Both the position numbers and the translations under genes were made by a program. A DNA stretch of 64,000 bases from Diaphorobacter caeni (GTDB lineage Bacteria; Pseudomonadota; Gammaproteobacteria; Burkholderiales; Burkholderiaceae_C): NCBI RefSeq assembly GCF_015354245.1, contig NZ_JADKYZ010000002.1, forward strand, positions 803,866 to 867,865, given 5' to 3'. How positions within the stretch are numbered: the first letter of the stretch is position 1; each line of letters begins with the position of its first letter. Shown one piece after another: positions 50,808 to 59,159 of the stretch. The notes beneath the pieces were generated by a model. That model did no database searches and had not been told where the DNA came from. It saw nothing but the letters and a program-made list of their open reading frames with translations.

Positions 50808-52697
50808 TCAGCGCGCCGTTCTGCCCGCCCCCCCGATGCGCGCAAGCACTGCATGCAGCGCGCGCGGCTGCAGCGGCAGCGCGAACACCATATAGCCCTC
50901 ATCCTCGGCGCGTCGCTGCAAGGCAGCATCGTTGGTGAGCAGCGCACCGGTAACGCCCGGCGCATGCTCGAGCACCCGCTCCAAAGCGAATATCACATCC
51001 GCATGATCCACCAGTGAGTCAGCGCAGAGCAGCGCGTCGGGTGCACCATGCTGATCGAAATCGGCCACCGCATGCATCGCCGAGCGCGCGACACGCACAT
51101 CCAGCCCCAGCCCGCGCAGCAGACGCGCGGTCTCGGCAGAGCGCGGCTCGTTGGCGTCAAGCAGCAGCAGCCGGGCACGCACCGGCGCAGCGTCCAGCGC
51201 CGCGCCAGCGTCCTGCATCGGCAACAGCGACGCCTGAAATGCCGACTCGCCCACATCGGCATCCGCAGGCCATTGAAGCCAGAAGCACGAGCCCCGCCCA
51301 AGGCGGGACTGCACGCCGTAGCGCACACCGAGACGTTGCGCCGAGCGAGCCACCACGGCCAAACCCAGCCCGCTCGCACGAGCCGATCCGCTGGCCTTGC
51401 CGCCCAGGGAATCTTGCACACGCTCACCGTTGCTCGCCTTGTAGTGCGCGGCGAAGACCTTGTCCAGCTCGTCGGCCCCGATGCCGATGCCAGTGTCCCA
51501 CACCTGAATGCGCCACGCACCCTGACGCCTGCGGCAGGTGAGCGTGACCGAGCCCTCGCTCGTGTAGCGCAGCGCGTTGTGCACGAGGTTGAACACCATC
51601 TGCCGCATCAGCGAGAGGTCGGTATGAACGGCAGCATCCGCGCGGCGCGGCAACATCACGCGCAGCTCCACGCCCTGCTGCTCAGCCACCGGCGCGAACA
51701 TGCGCCGCGCATCCAGCAACACCATGCCGATCGGCACCGGCTGCATGCGCAGCTCCAGCGTTCCGCTCTCGAGCCGGGAGAGATCCAGCAGGTCGTTGAA
51801 CATCATGTCCAGATCGCGCGTGCAGGCCTGCACATCGGCAAGCGCCTGCGCCACGCCCGTATCGCGATTGCGCATGCGCGCGGTCTCGAGCATGAAACCA
51901 AGCGCCTGCAGCGGCTGGCGCAGATCGTGGCTGGCCGCCGAGAGAAACCAGTTCTTCTCCGCGAGCGCGTTCTCCGCCTGCACCTTGGCGCCATGGATCT
52001 GCACGGCCAGCGCATGGCGTTCGCGCTCCTGCGCGTGTTGCTGGCGCACGAAGCGCCGCGACGCGAACGCATGGCGCGCGACCGTCATGCCGTAGAGCAG
52101 CAACAGCACGACCATGAAGATGCCCTGCTGCGGCAAATACCAGTGCGCGGCCAGCAGCATGGGCAAATAGAAGGTGATCGCGAAGGACCAGAACACCGCA
52201 GGAATCGGCGCGAGAAACGTGGTGGCCGACGCGAGCACGCCGCAGAAGACGAGATACACGACCACGCGGAACTCATACGTCGCGCCCTCCCAGGAGCACA
52301 GCAGGAGCAGGCTCCACATCATGCCGCTGGTCGCTGCGTAGGCAGAGAAGATGCGCTGCCAACCGTCCAGCGCCGCCGCCGTGGGCACCGGGTCGGCCCG
52401 CGTGGCCAGCACATCCCAATCGCGCTTGAGCCGGTGGCGCATCCACAGCATCGCCGAGGCAAAGCACATCATGCCGATCCACCACAGCGCGAGCGGCCAG
52501 ATCGGCGTGCTCCCGCCATGTGCGTAAAGCGCGAGAAACGCGGGCGGAATCAGAAACGCGGCCAGCTCGGTCGAGCCGCGCGAGGCCAGCAGCTGCAGAA
52601 GGCGCAGCCGCGCCCGGGCGTCAATCGTCGCCGCGTCCTCAGGCGACAGTCCGTCGTCCGCCAACGCTGTAGCGGCAGCGTCAGAACTGCTCGCCAT
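50808..52697 (-). CDS. Hybrid-type sensor histidine kinase with a degenerate C-terminal receiver
   Basis: A 629-residue membrane kinase. About six hydrophobic segments lie between residues 44 and 206, then a coiled region, the HisKA H-box ASHDLRQPLQALGF with His257, and the HATPase with NLVHNALRYTSEG, DTGIGIG and GLGLAVV. The last 105 residues have receiver-like strands and helices (ARLLLLDANEP, LRGLGLDVRVARS), but the phospho-Asp position reads Ala in DALLCAD and the Lys of the KP pair is lost in ALPLQP. It overlaps ychJ by 17 bases. Phosphotransfer to the convergent LuxR-type regulator is likely. Confidence 0.88.
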   Translation of the reverse strand: MASSSDAAATALADDGLSPEDAATIDARARLRLLQLLASRGSTELAAFLIPPAFLALYAHGGSTPIWPLALWWIGMMCFASAMLWMRHRLKRDWDVLATRADPVPTAAALDGWQRIFSAYAATSGMMWSLLLLCSWEGATYEFRVVVYLVFCGVLASATTFLAPIPAVFWSFAITFYLPMLLAAHWYLPQQGIFMVVLLLLYGMTVARHAFASRRFVRQQHAQERERHALAVQIHGAKVQAENALAEKNWFLSAASHDLRQPLQALGFMLETARMRNRDTGVAQALADVQACTRDLDMMFNDLLDLSRLESGTLELRMQPVPIGMVLLDARRMFAPVAEQQGVELRVMLPRRADAAVHTDLSLMRQMVFNLVHNALRYTSEGSVTLTCRRRQGAWRIQVWDTGIGIGADELDKVFAAHYKASNGERVQDSLGGKASGSARASGLGLAVVARSAQRLGVRYGVQSRLGRGSCFWLQWPADADVGESAFQASLLPMQDAGAALDAAPVRARLLLLDANEPRSAETARLLRGLGLDVRVARSAMHAVADFDQHGAPDALLCADSLVDHADVIFALERVLEHAPGVTGALLTNDAALQRRAEDEGYMVFALPLQPRALHAVLARIGGAGRTAR

Positions 52698-53097
52698 CCA
52701 CGTAGTACCAACGGCCTTCTTCGCGCACGAAGCGGCTGCGCTCATGCAGCCGCACCGCCCGTCCGCCCACGCGGTAGCGGGCGACGAATTCAACCTCCGC
52801 CGTGTTCTCTCCCGTGGCGCTCGCCTGCTTGATGGCAAGACCCAGCCACTTGGCTGCCGCATCGAAATCGAGCGATGCAGGGCGCTCCTTCGCGTGCCAG
52901 GTCGCCTGCAGATATTCAGCGTCCTCCATCACGAAAGCGGTGTAGCGCGAACGCATGAGCGACTCGGCATCGGGTGCAGGCGCCTCGTCGAAATGTGCGA
53001 CGTAGCGCGCGCAGCAATCGACGAACGCCAGTGGCTTGCCCTTCGCGTTGCTGCGGCCGCAGGGACAGGGCGATGTGCCCGGCAAAGTGAGCGTCAT
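52681..53097 (-). CDS. ychJ: YchJ-family protein with a single SEC-C-like motif
   Basis: A 138-residue protein. It begins MTLTLPGTSPCPCGRS, where the CPCG and following CC form a zinc-binding SEC-C-like motif, and continues with the YchJ hallmarks SLMRSRYTAFVMEDAEYL and a closing ERSRFVREEGRWYYVDG. E. coli YchJ has a second SEC-C motif at its C terminus, which this protein lacks. GGAAG lies nine bases before the ATG at 53097; in-frame ATGs at 53118 and 53136 are alternatives. The function is unknown. Confidence 0.87.
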   Translation of the reverse strand: MTLTLPGTSPCPCGRSNAKGKPLAFVDCCARYVAHFDEAPAPDAESLMRSRYTAFVMEDAEYLQATWHAKERPASLDFDAAAKWLGLAIKQASATGENTAEVEFVARYRVGGRAVRLHERSRFVREEGRWYYVDGEQF

Positions 53098-53146
53098 CGG
53101 TTCGCTTCCGTCTTTCATTTCGATGTCTGCTTGCATTCCGTGCGCA

Positions 53147-54007
53147 TCAATGACCAAAACGATCCGCGTCGAGCAGATTCGCCGATGGGTCCTCCAGCTG
53201 ATCGATGGCCGCCATTTCCGCTGCACTCAAAGCAAAGCCGAACACATCGAGATTCAGCCGCTGACGTTCAGGGTCAGACGACTTCGGAATCGCCACCAGC
53301 CCCTGCTGCACATGCCAGCGCAGGACCACCTGCGCGGGCGTGACGCCATGCGCCTCGGCCGCACCGGCGACGGCCTGCGCCTTGAGCAGATCACCGCCGC
53401 GATCGAGCGGCGACCAGCTCTCCGTGACGATGCCGTGCTGTCGGTGCAGCGCCACCAGGTCCCTGCGCGGACGCGTAGGTGAGAGCTCGATCTGATTGAC
53501 CTGTGGCGTCAGCCCCGCATCCAGGAGTTTCTGCAGATGCGCAATCTTGAAATTGGAGACGCCGACCGCGCGCACCAGCCCCGCATCGCGCAGGCGGAGC
53601 AGGCCCTCGAAGGCCTGCACATAGCGGTCCTGCGCCGGGTTGGGCCAGTGAATCAGCAGCAGGTCCACATAGTCCAGCCCGAGGCGCTGGAGGCTCGCCT
53701 CACAGGCCGTGCGCGCGCCGTCGACGCTGTGCCATTCCTTGTTGAACTTGGTGGTGACGAACAGTTCCTCGCGCGCCACGCCGGCGTCGCGAATGCCCTG
53801 ACCCACGCCGACCTCGTTGCGGTAGTTCTCGGCCGTGTCGACATGGCGATATCCGATGCGCAGCGCGCCGGCCACCGCCACGCGGGCCTCATCGTCATTC
53901 ATGGGCCAGGTTCCCAGCCCTATCTGCGGAATGCCCGCCCCTCCGGCGATTGGCAGTGTGGCGGCTCTCCGTGGAGACGTTGGTGAATTGGGCGAAGTGT
54001 TGCTCAT
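53147..54007 (-). CDS. Aldo/keto reductase, 2,5-diketo-D-gluconate reductase (DkgB) type
   Basis: A 286-residue AKR5-like enzyme. The catalytic set is visible: Asp and Tyr in HVDTAENYRNE, Lys in FVTTKFNKEWHS and His in LLIHWPNP. The cofactor end is AIPKSSDPERQRLN. The ATG at 54007 has AAGGA about ten bases upstream. It reduces aldehydes or keto sugars with NADPH. It is unrelated in detail to the reductase at 12638, which belongs to another AKR branch. Confidence 0.9.
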   Translation of the reverse strand: MSNTSPNSPTSPRRAATLPIAGGAGIPQIGLGTWPMNDDEARVAVAGALRIGYRHVDTAENYRNEVGVGQGIRDAGVAREELFVTTKFNKEWHSVDGARTACEASLQRLGLDYVDLLLIHWPNPAQDRYVQAFEGLLRLRDAGLVRAVGVSNFKIAHLQKLLDAGLTPQVNQIELSPTRPRRDLVALHRQHGIVTESWSPLDRGGDLLKAQAVAGAAEAHGVTPAQVVLRWHVQQGLVAIPKSSDPERQRLNLDVFGFALSAAEMAAIDQLEDPSANLLDADRFGH

Positions 54008-54169
54008 GCGAAATCGATCCTTGTGCTTGCCGCGCGATGCGTCGTTGGAATACGAGGGTACTGCAACGGAGAGGCCCGCGCATGAACGCATGGATTCAGC
54101 GCAGCAGTCCCTCACCGTCACCGCGAGCAAAACAGCGAAAGCCGGCTCGCACCGGGGGTGTGCCGAAGC

Positions 54170-55300
54170 TCAGGCCAGCGCGCGCTGGATGATGATCTTC
54201 TGCACGTCGCTCGTGCCCTCGTAGATCTGGCAGACACGCACGTCGCGGTAAATGCGCTCGACCGGAAAGTCGTTGACGACGCCGTAGCCGCCCAGCGTCT
54301 GGATCGCCGCGCTGCACACACGCTCCGCCATTTCGCTCGCGAAGAGCTTGGCCATCGCGGCCTCCTTCAAGCAAGGACGATTGGCGTCGCGCAGGCTGGC
54401 AGCATGCCAGATGAGCTGGCGGGCGGCCTCGATCTGCACCGCGCAATCGGCAAGGCGAAAGCCCACGGCCTGGTGGTTGAAAATGGCGGTGCCGAAGCTC
54501 TCGCGCTCCTTGCTGTACTGCAGCGCGAATTCAAACGCACTGCGCGCCATGCCCACGCTCTGCGCGGCAATGCCGATGCGCCCGCCCTCGAGTCCACCCA
54601 AGGCGATCTTGTAGCCCTCGCCCTCCGCACCGATCAGGTTCTCGGCGGGAATGCGGCAGTCGTCGAAGTTGATCTGCGCGGTGTCGCTGCTGTGCTGGCC
54701 GAGCTTGTCCTCGAGCCGCGCAACCACATAGCCCGGCGCGTTGGTCGGCACGAGAAACGCGCTCATGCCCTTCTTGCCCGCGCCCTTGTCGGTCACCGCG
54801 ATGACGATGGCCACATGCCCGTTCTTGCCGCTGGTGATGAACTGCTTGACGCCGTTGATCACATACTCATCACCCTGCTTGACCGCCGTGGTGCGCAGCG
54901 ACGAGGCGTCCGATCCCACATGCGGCTCGGTCAGGCAGAACGCGCCCAGCATGTCGCCACGCGCAAGCGGTTCGAGCCACTGCTTCTTCTGCTGCGCGTT
55001 GCCGTACTTCATGAGGATGGCGTTGACCGGGCAGTTGGTCACGCTGATCACCGTGCTCGTTCCGCCGTCGCCGGCCGCGATCTCCTCGAGCACCAGCGCG
55101 AGCGACAGATAGTTCAGACCCGCGCCGCCATGCTCCTCGGGCACGCAGATGCCGTAGGCGCCGAGGTCGGCAAGCCCCCTGTGCACTTCGCGCGGAAACA
55201 CATGCTCCTTGTCCCAGCGCGCGGCATTGGGCCACAGCTCTTCCTGCGCGAACTGACGCACGGCGTCGCGGATCATTTCCTGGTCTTCTGTGAGCAGCAT
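54170..55300 (-). CDS. Acyl-CoA dehydrogenase (short/medium-chain type)
   Basis: A 376-residue FAD-dependent acyl-CoA dehydrogenase. Family signatures are GAFCLTEPHVGSDASSL (FAD and substrate contact), and the C-terminal QTLGGYGVVNDFPVERIYRD followed by YEGTSDVQ with the catalytic base Glu361. This Glu position is that of SCAD/MCAD-type enzymes, unlike the isovaleryl enzyme at 61740. It introduces the 2,3 double bond in acyl-CoA. The substrate chain is not evident. An SDR gene precedes it by 63 bases on the same strand. Confidence 0.93.
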   Translation of the reverse strand: MLLTEDQEMIRDAVRQFAQEELWPNAARWDKEHVFPREVHRGLADLGAYGICVPEEHGGAGLNYLSLALVLEEIAAGDGGTSTVISVTNCPVNAILMKYGNAQQKKQWLEPLARGDMLGAFCLTEPHVGSDASSLRTTAVKQGDEYVINGVKQFITSGKNGHVAIVIAVTDKGAGKKGMSAFLVPTNAPGYVVARLEDKLGQHSSDTAQINFDDCRIPAENLIGAEGEGYKIALGGLEGGRIGIAAQSVGMARSAFEFALQYSKERESFGTAIFNHQAVGFRLADCAVQIEAARQLIWHAASLRDANRPCLKEAAMAKLFASEMAERVCSAAIQTLGGYGVVNDFPVERIYRDVRVCQIYEGTSDVQKIIIQRALA

Positions 55301-55363
55301 CTTGTTTGTCTCTGTGGTCTTGTCGGGTGACGGGAAAGTGAAAAGAGAAAAGAGGGAAAAAGA

Positions 55364-56035
55364 TCACCAATGCGCCGCACGACGACCGTCGTAGTGCAGC
55401 AGCTGGCCCTTGTCGTCGGGCGTGAGCGATGCAAGCACGCTTCGCATGCCGCTCACGCTGACGTCGATCTGCACGGGGGCCTCTGCGCCGCCCATGTCGG
55501 TCTGCACCCAGCCCGGGTCGATGGTGATGAGCGTGGCGCGCGGGTAGTCGTTCTGCGCGGCCGCCACCACCATGTTGAGCGCGGCCTTGCTCGCGCGGTA
55601 GATCCAGGACTCGCTGTCCTGCACGCTGCCGATCTGCGACATGGAGCTCGACAGAAACGCCAGCACGCCACCGGCATCCTCCACCATCGGCGCGATCTGC
55701 GGCAGCACCTGCATCGCACCGAGCAAGTTGGTGTGCATGACGGCGTCAAAATCTTCCTGCGTGGGCGGCGTGAGCGCGTTGGGCCTGCGTATCACGCCTG
55801 CCACGTAGAGCGCGATGTCGATCTTCACGCCGTCGAGCAGCCACGCCAGCCCACTCACGCTCGCAGGTTGGGCCACATCGATCCGATGCACTTCGGCACC
55901 GAGCGCAACCAACCGTTCGCGCGCGACCTCGTCACGCACGGTGGCGATCACGCGGTGGCCCGCTTCTCGGTACTGGTGCACGAATTCGAGACCGATGCCA
56001 CGCGACGCGCCGATGACCAGGATGGTGGAAGACAT
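55364..56035 (-). CDS. SDR-family oxidoreductase (C-factor-like)
   Basis: A 223-residue classical-fold short-chain dehydrogenase. The NAD(P) site is VIGASRGIG near residues 7-15, and the active site is Tyr146-x-x-x-Lys150 in IYRASKAAL. The RxxD-type IDVAQPAS segment and the LSSSMSQIGS Ser are present. The length and the DPGWVQTDMGG block match the C-factor/YciK-like group. It starts 2 bases after the PPOX stop, so the two are co-transcribed. Confidence 0.9.
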   Translation of the reverse strand: MSSTILVIGASRGIGLEFVHQYREAGHRVIATVRDEVARERLVALGAEVHRIDVAQPASVSGLAWLLDGVKIDIALYVAGVIRRPNALTPPTQEDFDAVMHTNLLGAMQVLPQIAPMVEDAGGVLAFLSSSMSQIGSVQDSESWIYRASKAALNMVVAAAQNDYPRATLITIDPGWVQTDMGGAEAPVQIDVSVSGMRSVLASLTPDDKGQLLHYDGRRAAHW

Positions 56036-56037
56036 GA

Positions 56038-56664
56038 TCAACGCACTCCTTGTTCGTCGGTGATCTGCTGCTGATAACGCCGCACCATGTCGGCCTGCGG
56101 TTCGGGCACTGCGGTCGATCCCGTCTGCGCCAGAATGATCTCGTTGAGCGATGGCAGCTCGCTGCGCGCGATCTGCGCATCGGCATCCCAGAGTTTCGAG
56201 CGCATCAGCGCCTTGGCGCAGTGCAGATAGGCCTCCTGCACCTGTACCTCGATCACCAGCTTGGGCAGTTGCCTCTCTCCCGCGAAGCGCTGGATGAACT
56301 CGGGCTCGTCGCGCAATTGCGCTGTGCCGTTCACCCGCAGCGTCTCGTCGACACCAGGCACGAAGAACAGCAGTGCAATGCGTGGATCGCGCAGCAGATT
56401 GGACAGCGAATCCAGCCGGTTGTTGCCGCCCGCGTCCGGCACCAGCAGATGCTGCCCATCCACGCATTGGACGAAGCCCTTGGGGCCACCGCGCGGCGAG
56501 GCGTCGAGCAGGGCACCGCCCTCGCCCGCCGTCGCGATCACGCAGAACGGCGACAGCGCGATGATGCGCTGGCAGTACGCGTCGAGGTGATCGAGCTGCT
56601 TTTTCACTGCGCGTTCGGCCGGCTGCGCGTAGATCGCGCGAAGCTGTTCAAGTGTCGTGATCAC
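56038..56664 (-). CDS. Pyridoxamine 5'-phosphate oxidase-family flavoprotein (MSMEG_1061-like)
   Basis: A 208-residue split-barrel FMN or F420-type protein. Typical blocks are FCVIATAGEGGALLDASPRGG, NRLDSLSNLLRDPRIALLFFVPG and TLRVNGTAQL. It probably binds FMN and reduces or detoxifies a small substrate; it is not a PdxH enzyme, whose C-terminal signature is absent. The start overlaps the stop of the next gene upstream by 4 bases. Confidence 0.87.
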   Translation of the reverse strand: MITTLEQLRAIYAQPAERAVKKQLDHLDAYCQRIIALSPFCVIATAGEGGALLDASPRGGPKGFVQCVDGQHLLVPDAGGNNRLDSLSNLLRDPRIALLFFVPGVDETLRVNGTAQLRDEPEFIQRFAGERQLPKLVIEVQVQEAYLHCAKALMRSKLWDADAQIARSELPSLNEIILAQTGSTAVPEPQADMVRRYQQQITDEQGVR

Positions 56665-57785
56665 CGTCCTTCTCCTTCGTCCGCACCATCCTCCGAACGG
56701 CTGGCATGGATCGCGCCGTAAAGACCGAGAAACTCGCGCCAGGACGGGTCGTAGCTCACCTCGATGTCGCCGGGCTGCTCGGGAGCGTGCTGCGCGCCCA
56801 GCTGCCTTGCGAGCGCACTCGCGTGCGCCGCATCGTCCACATAGAAAGCGGCGGCACGCGTGCTCATGTTCTCCATGCGGGAGAACGCGAGAACGCCGCG
56901 CTGGTGCTGCGCGAGGGCCGCATCGAGCGCGTCCTGCGCATCGCGCACCGCGTCGAGCTCCTCCTGGCTTGCGAAGGGCAGACGCCAGAGCAGAAAGTGC
57001 GACAGATCGGCGCGCGTGGCGAGCGCATTGGCGGAGTCGTGGAAGGTCAGGATATCCGGCGGATCGTCATCGCTGGCCTCGCGCGGACGCACTTCAAGCG
57101 AGATCCAGCGGTCATCCTCCTCGCGTGGAAATTCGTAGCTGCGGCCCAGTTCCTCGCGCTGAAAGGCATCGAAGATCGCCGGAAAGACCGACAGCGGCTC
57201 GGCGCCCGCGACGTTGTCCGAGAAACCATCGACGAACTCCACCGGACCCACGCGAACGGAAAAATCCCATTCTCCGAGCACATGGTCGAGCATGATGAAG
57301 GCCATGTGCCGCGCGTGATCGACCATGTCCTGCGGAATGATCTTCTCGAACGCCAACTCGAGGCCGACAATGCCGCCCGCGTCGTAGTGCGCGACCAGCA
57401 CGTCCGAGCACGAAAGCTCGAAGTCGTTCATGTGCATCGCGAAATCCTGACCGAGCGAACGGCTGCGGAACGCATGCACGGCATAGTGTTCGAAGCTCGG
57501 CGCGCCACGCACCAGCGCCTGCACGTTCTCGAACTGCGCGATGTTGCCGTGCGCGGTCACGACCAAGCGCGCGCCGGATTCTCTGGGGTTGCCTTCGAGT
57601 TCCAGCGCCAGTTCGGGCGCATGGGGTGCAAGAACCTCGTGCGCGCGTTCGACAAATTCACGCGACGGCAACGCCTCGAGCTCGGGCAGCTGCGCCGAAA
57701 AGTCTCGCCAGAACGCGTCGATCTGCTGCGCGGTGAGCGGCTCGGCGATTTCGGATTCGTCGTTCTCCGGTAGGTCTTGGCTCAT
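56661..57785 (-). CDS. Uncharacterised acidic protein (possible DUF695-like C terminus)
   Basis: A 374-residue soluble, acidic protein that I cannot assign with confidence. The N-terminal two thirds contain FWRDFSAQLPELEALPSRE, ARLVVTAHGNIAQF and PQDMVDHARHMAFIMLDHVLG. The last 70 residues (AFYVDDAAHASALARQLG, VSYDPSWREFLGLYG) resemble the YV-D-P-W-Y pattern of DUF695/RraB-like domains. The ATG at 57785 follows a good purine stretch (CAGGAGAT). It heads the PPOX-SDR-acyl-CoA dehydrogenase string. Confidence 0.7.
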   Translation of the reverse strand: MSQDLPENDESEIAEPLTAQQIDAFWRDFSAQLPELEALPSREFVERAHEVLAPHAPELALELEGNPRESGARLVVTAHGNIAQFENVQALVRGAPSFEHYAVHAFRSRSLGQDFAMHMNDFELSCSDVLVAHYDAGGIVGLELAFEKIIPQDMVDHARHMAFIMLDHVLGEWDFSVRVGPVEFVDGFSDNVAGAEPLSVFPAIFDAFQREELGRSYEFPREEDDRWISLEVRPREASDDDPPDILTFHDSANALATRADLSHFLLWRLPFASQEELDAVRDAQDALDAALAQHQRGVLAFSRMENMSTRAAAFYVDDAAHASALARQLGAQHAPEQPGDIEVSYDPSWREFLGLYGAIHASRSEDGADEGEGR

Positions 57786-57894
57786 GCGGATCTCCTGCTG
57801 AATGGGCCGCGCGTGGAACGCGCGGCCTCGTTGCACATGGGCTGACTGTACGGCAAAGGGGGCGCGCCCCTCGCCTCAACGTGCTTCGACTGGC

Positions 57895-59088
57895 TTATAC
57901 CAGCTCGATGGCCATTGCCGTGCCCTCACCGCCGCCGATGCACAGCGTGGCGACGCCCTTCTTCTTGCCGCGCGTCTGCAGGGCATGGATCAAAGTGACG
58001 ATGATGCGCGCACCGCTCGCGCCGATGGGGTGGCCGAGCGCGCATGCGCCGCCGTTCACGTTGACCTTGTCGTGCGGCACGCTGAGTTCCTTCATCAGCG
58101 CCATCGGCACCACGGCGAAGGCCTCGTTGACCTCCCACAGGTCGACATCCTCCACCTTCCAGCCCGCCTTCTTGAGCGCCTTCTCGGTCGCGCCGACGGG
58201 GGCGGTGGTGAACCATTCGGGAGCCTGTGCATGCGTGCCGTGCGCAACGATGCGTGCGAGCGGCTTGCAGCCCAGTTGCTTGGCCGTCGATTCACGCATC
58301 AGCACCATCGCGGCGGCGCCGTCGTTGATGCTGGAGCTCGATGCGGCGGTGATCGTGCCGTCCTTCTTGAACGCGGGCTTCAGGCTGGTGATCTTGTCGA
58401 GCTTGGCCTTGGCCGGGCCTTCGTCCACGCTCACGGTGACGTCGCCCTTGCGTGTCTTGACGATGACGGGCGTGATCTCTGCCTTGAACGCGCCGCTTTC
58501 GGTGGCGGCCTGCGCGCGCTTCACGCTGGCGATGGCGAACTCATCCTGCTGCTCACGGGTGAACTGGTATTTGGCGGCGCAGTCTTCGCCGAAGGTGCCC
58601 ATCGAGCGACCTGGCTCGTAGGCGTCTTCCAGACCGTCAAGCATCATGTGATCGAAGATCTTGTCGTGACCCATGCGGTAGCCGCCACGGGCCTTCTTGA
58701 GCAGGTAGGGCGCGTTGGTCATGCTTTCCATGCCGCCCGAAATCATCACCTCGCGGCTGCCCGCGATCAGCTGGTCGTGCGCGAGGATGGTGGCTTCCAT
58801 GCCTGCTCCGCACATCTTGGAGAGCGTCACCGCGCCCGTGCTTTGCGGCAGTCCGCCCTTGAAGCCCGCCTGACGCGCAGGCGCCTGGCCCTGGCCTGCC
58901 ATCAGGCAATTGCCGAACAGCACCTCTTCCACCAACTCGGCCTTGATGCCCGCGCGCTCCACCGCGGCCTTGATCGCCGCGCCGCCCAGATCGTTGGCGG
59001 ACAGTTCGGCAAAGTCACCCTGGAAGGCGCCCATCGGCGTGCGTGCGGCACTGACGATGACGACCGGATCGCTGTGTTGTTGGCTCAT
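57895..59088 (-). CDS. Acetyl-CoA C-acetyltransferase (thiolase)
   Basis: A 397-residue degradative or biosynthetic thiolase with the complete active site: nucleophile Cys93 in LSKMCGAGMEA, His353 in CALGHPIGASGA, base Cys383 in LCIGGGEG, and the NEAFA motif. Length and the GGMESMTNAPYLL block match acetoacetyl-CoA thiolases (AtoB/PhaA group). It could process acetoacetyl-CoA from leucine breakdown or feed polyhydroxybutyrate synthesis; no phaB or phaC is in the window. It is 71 bases downstream of aceK on the same strand. Confidence 0.95.
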   Translation of the reverse strand: MSQQHSDPVVIVSAARTPMGAFQGDFAELSANDLGGAAIKAAVERAGIKAELVEEVLFGNCLMAGQGQAPARQAGFKGGLPQSTGAVTLSKMCGAGMEATILAHDQLIAGSREVMISGGMESMTNAPYLLKKARGGYRMGHDKIFDHMMLDGLEDAYEPGRSMGTFGEDCAAKYQFTREQQDEFAIASVKRAQAATESGAFKAEITPVIVKTRKGDVTVSVDEGPAKAKLDKITSLKPAFKKDGTITAASSSSINDGAAAMVLMRESTAKQLGCKPLARIVAHGTHAQAPEWFTTAPVGATEKALKKAGWKVEDVDLWEVNEAFAVVPMALMKELSVPHDKVNVNGGACALGHPIGASGARIIVTLIHALQTRGKKKGVATLCIGGGEGTAMAIELV

Positions 59089-59159
59089 GTGAATCTCCTT
59101 GAATGAATCGGCTGTTGGAATGGATGGGAAAGGTTGAAGAGCTGGGTCGATGCCTCGGA

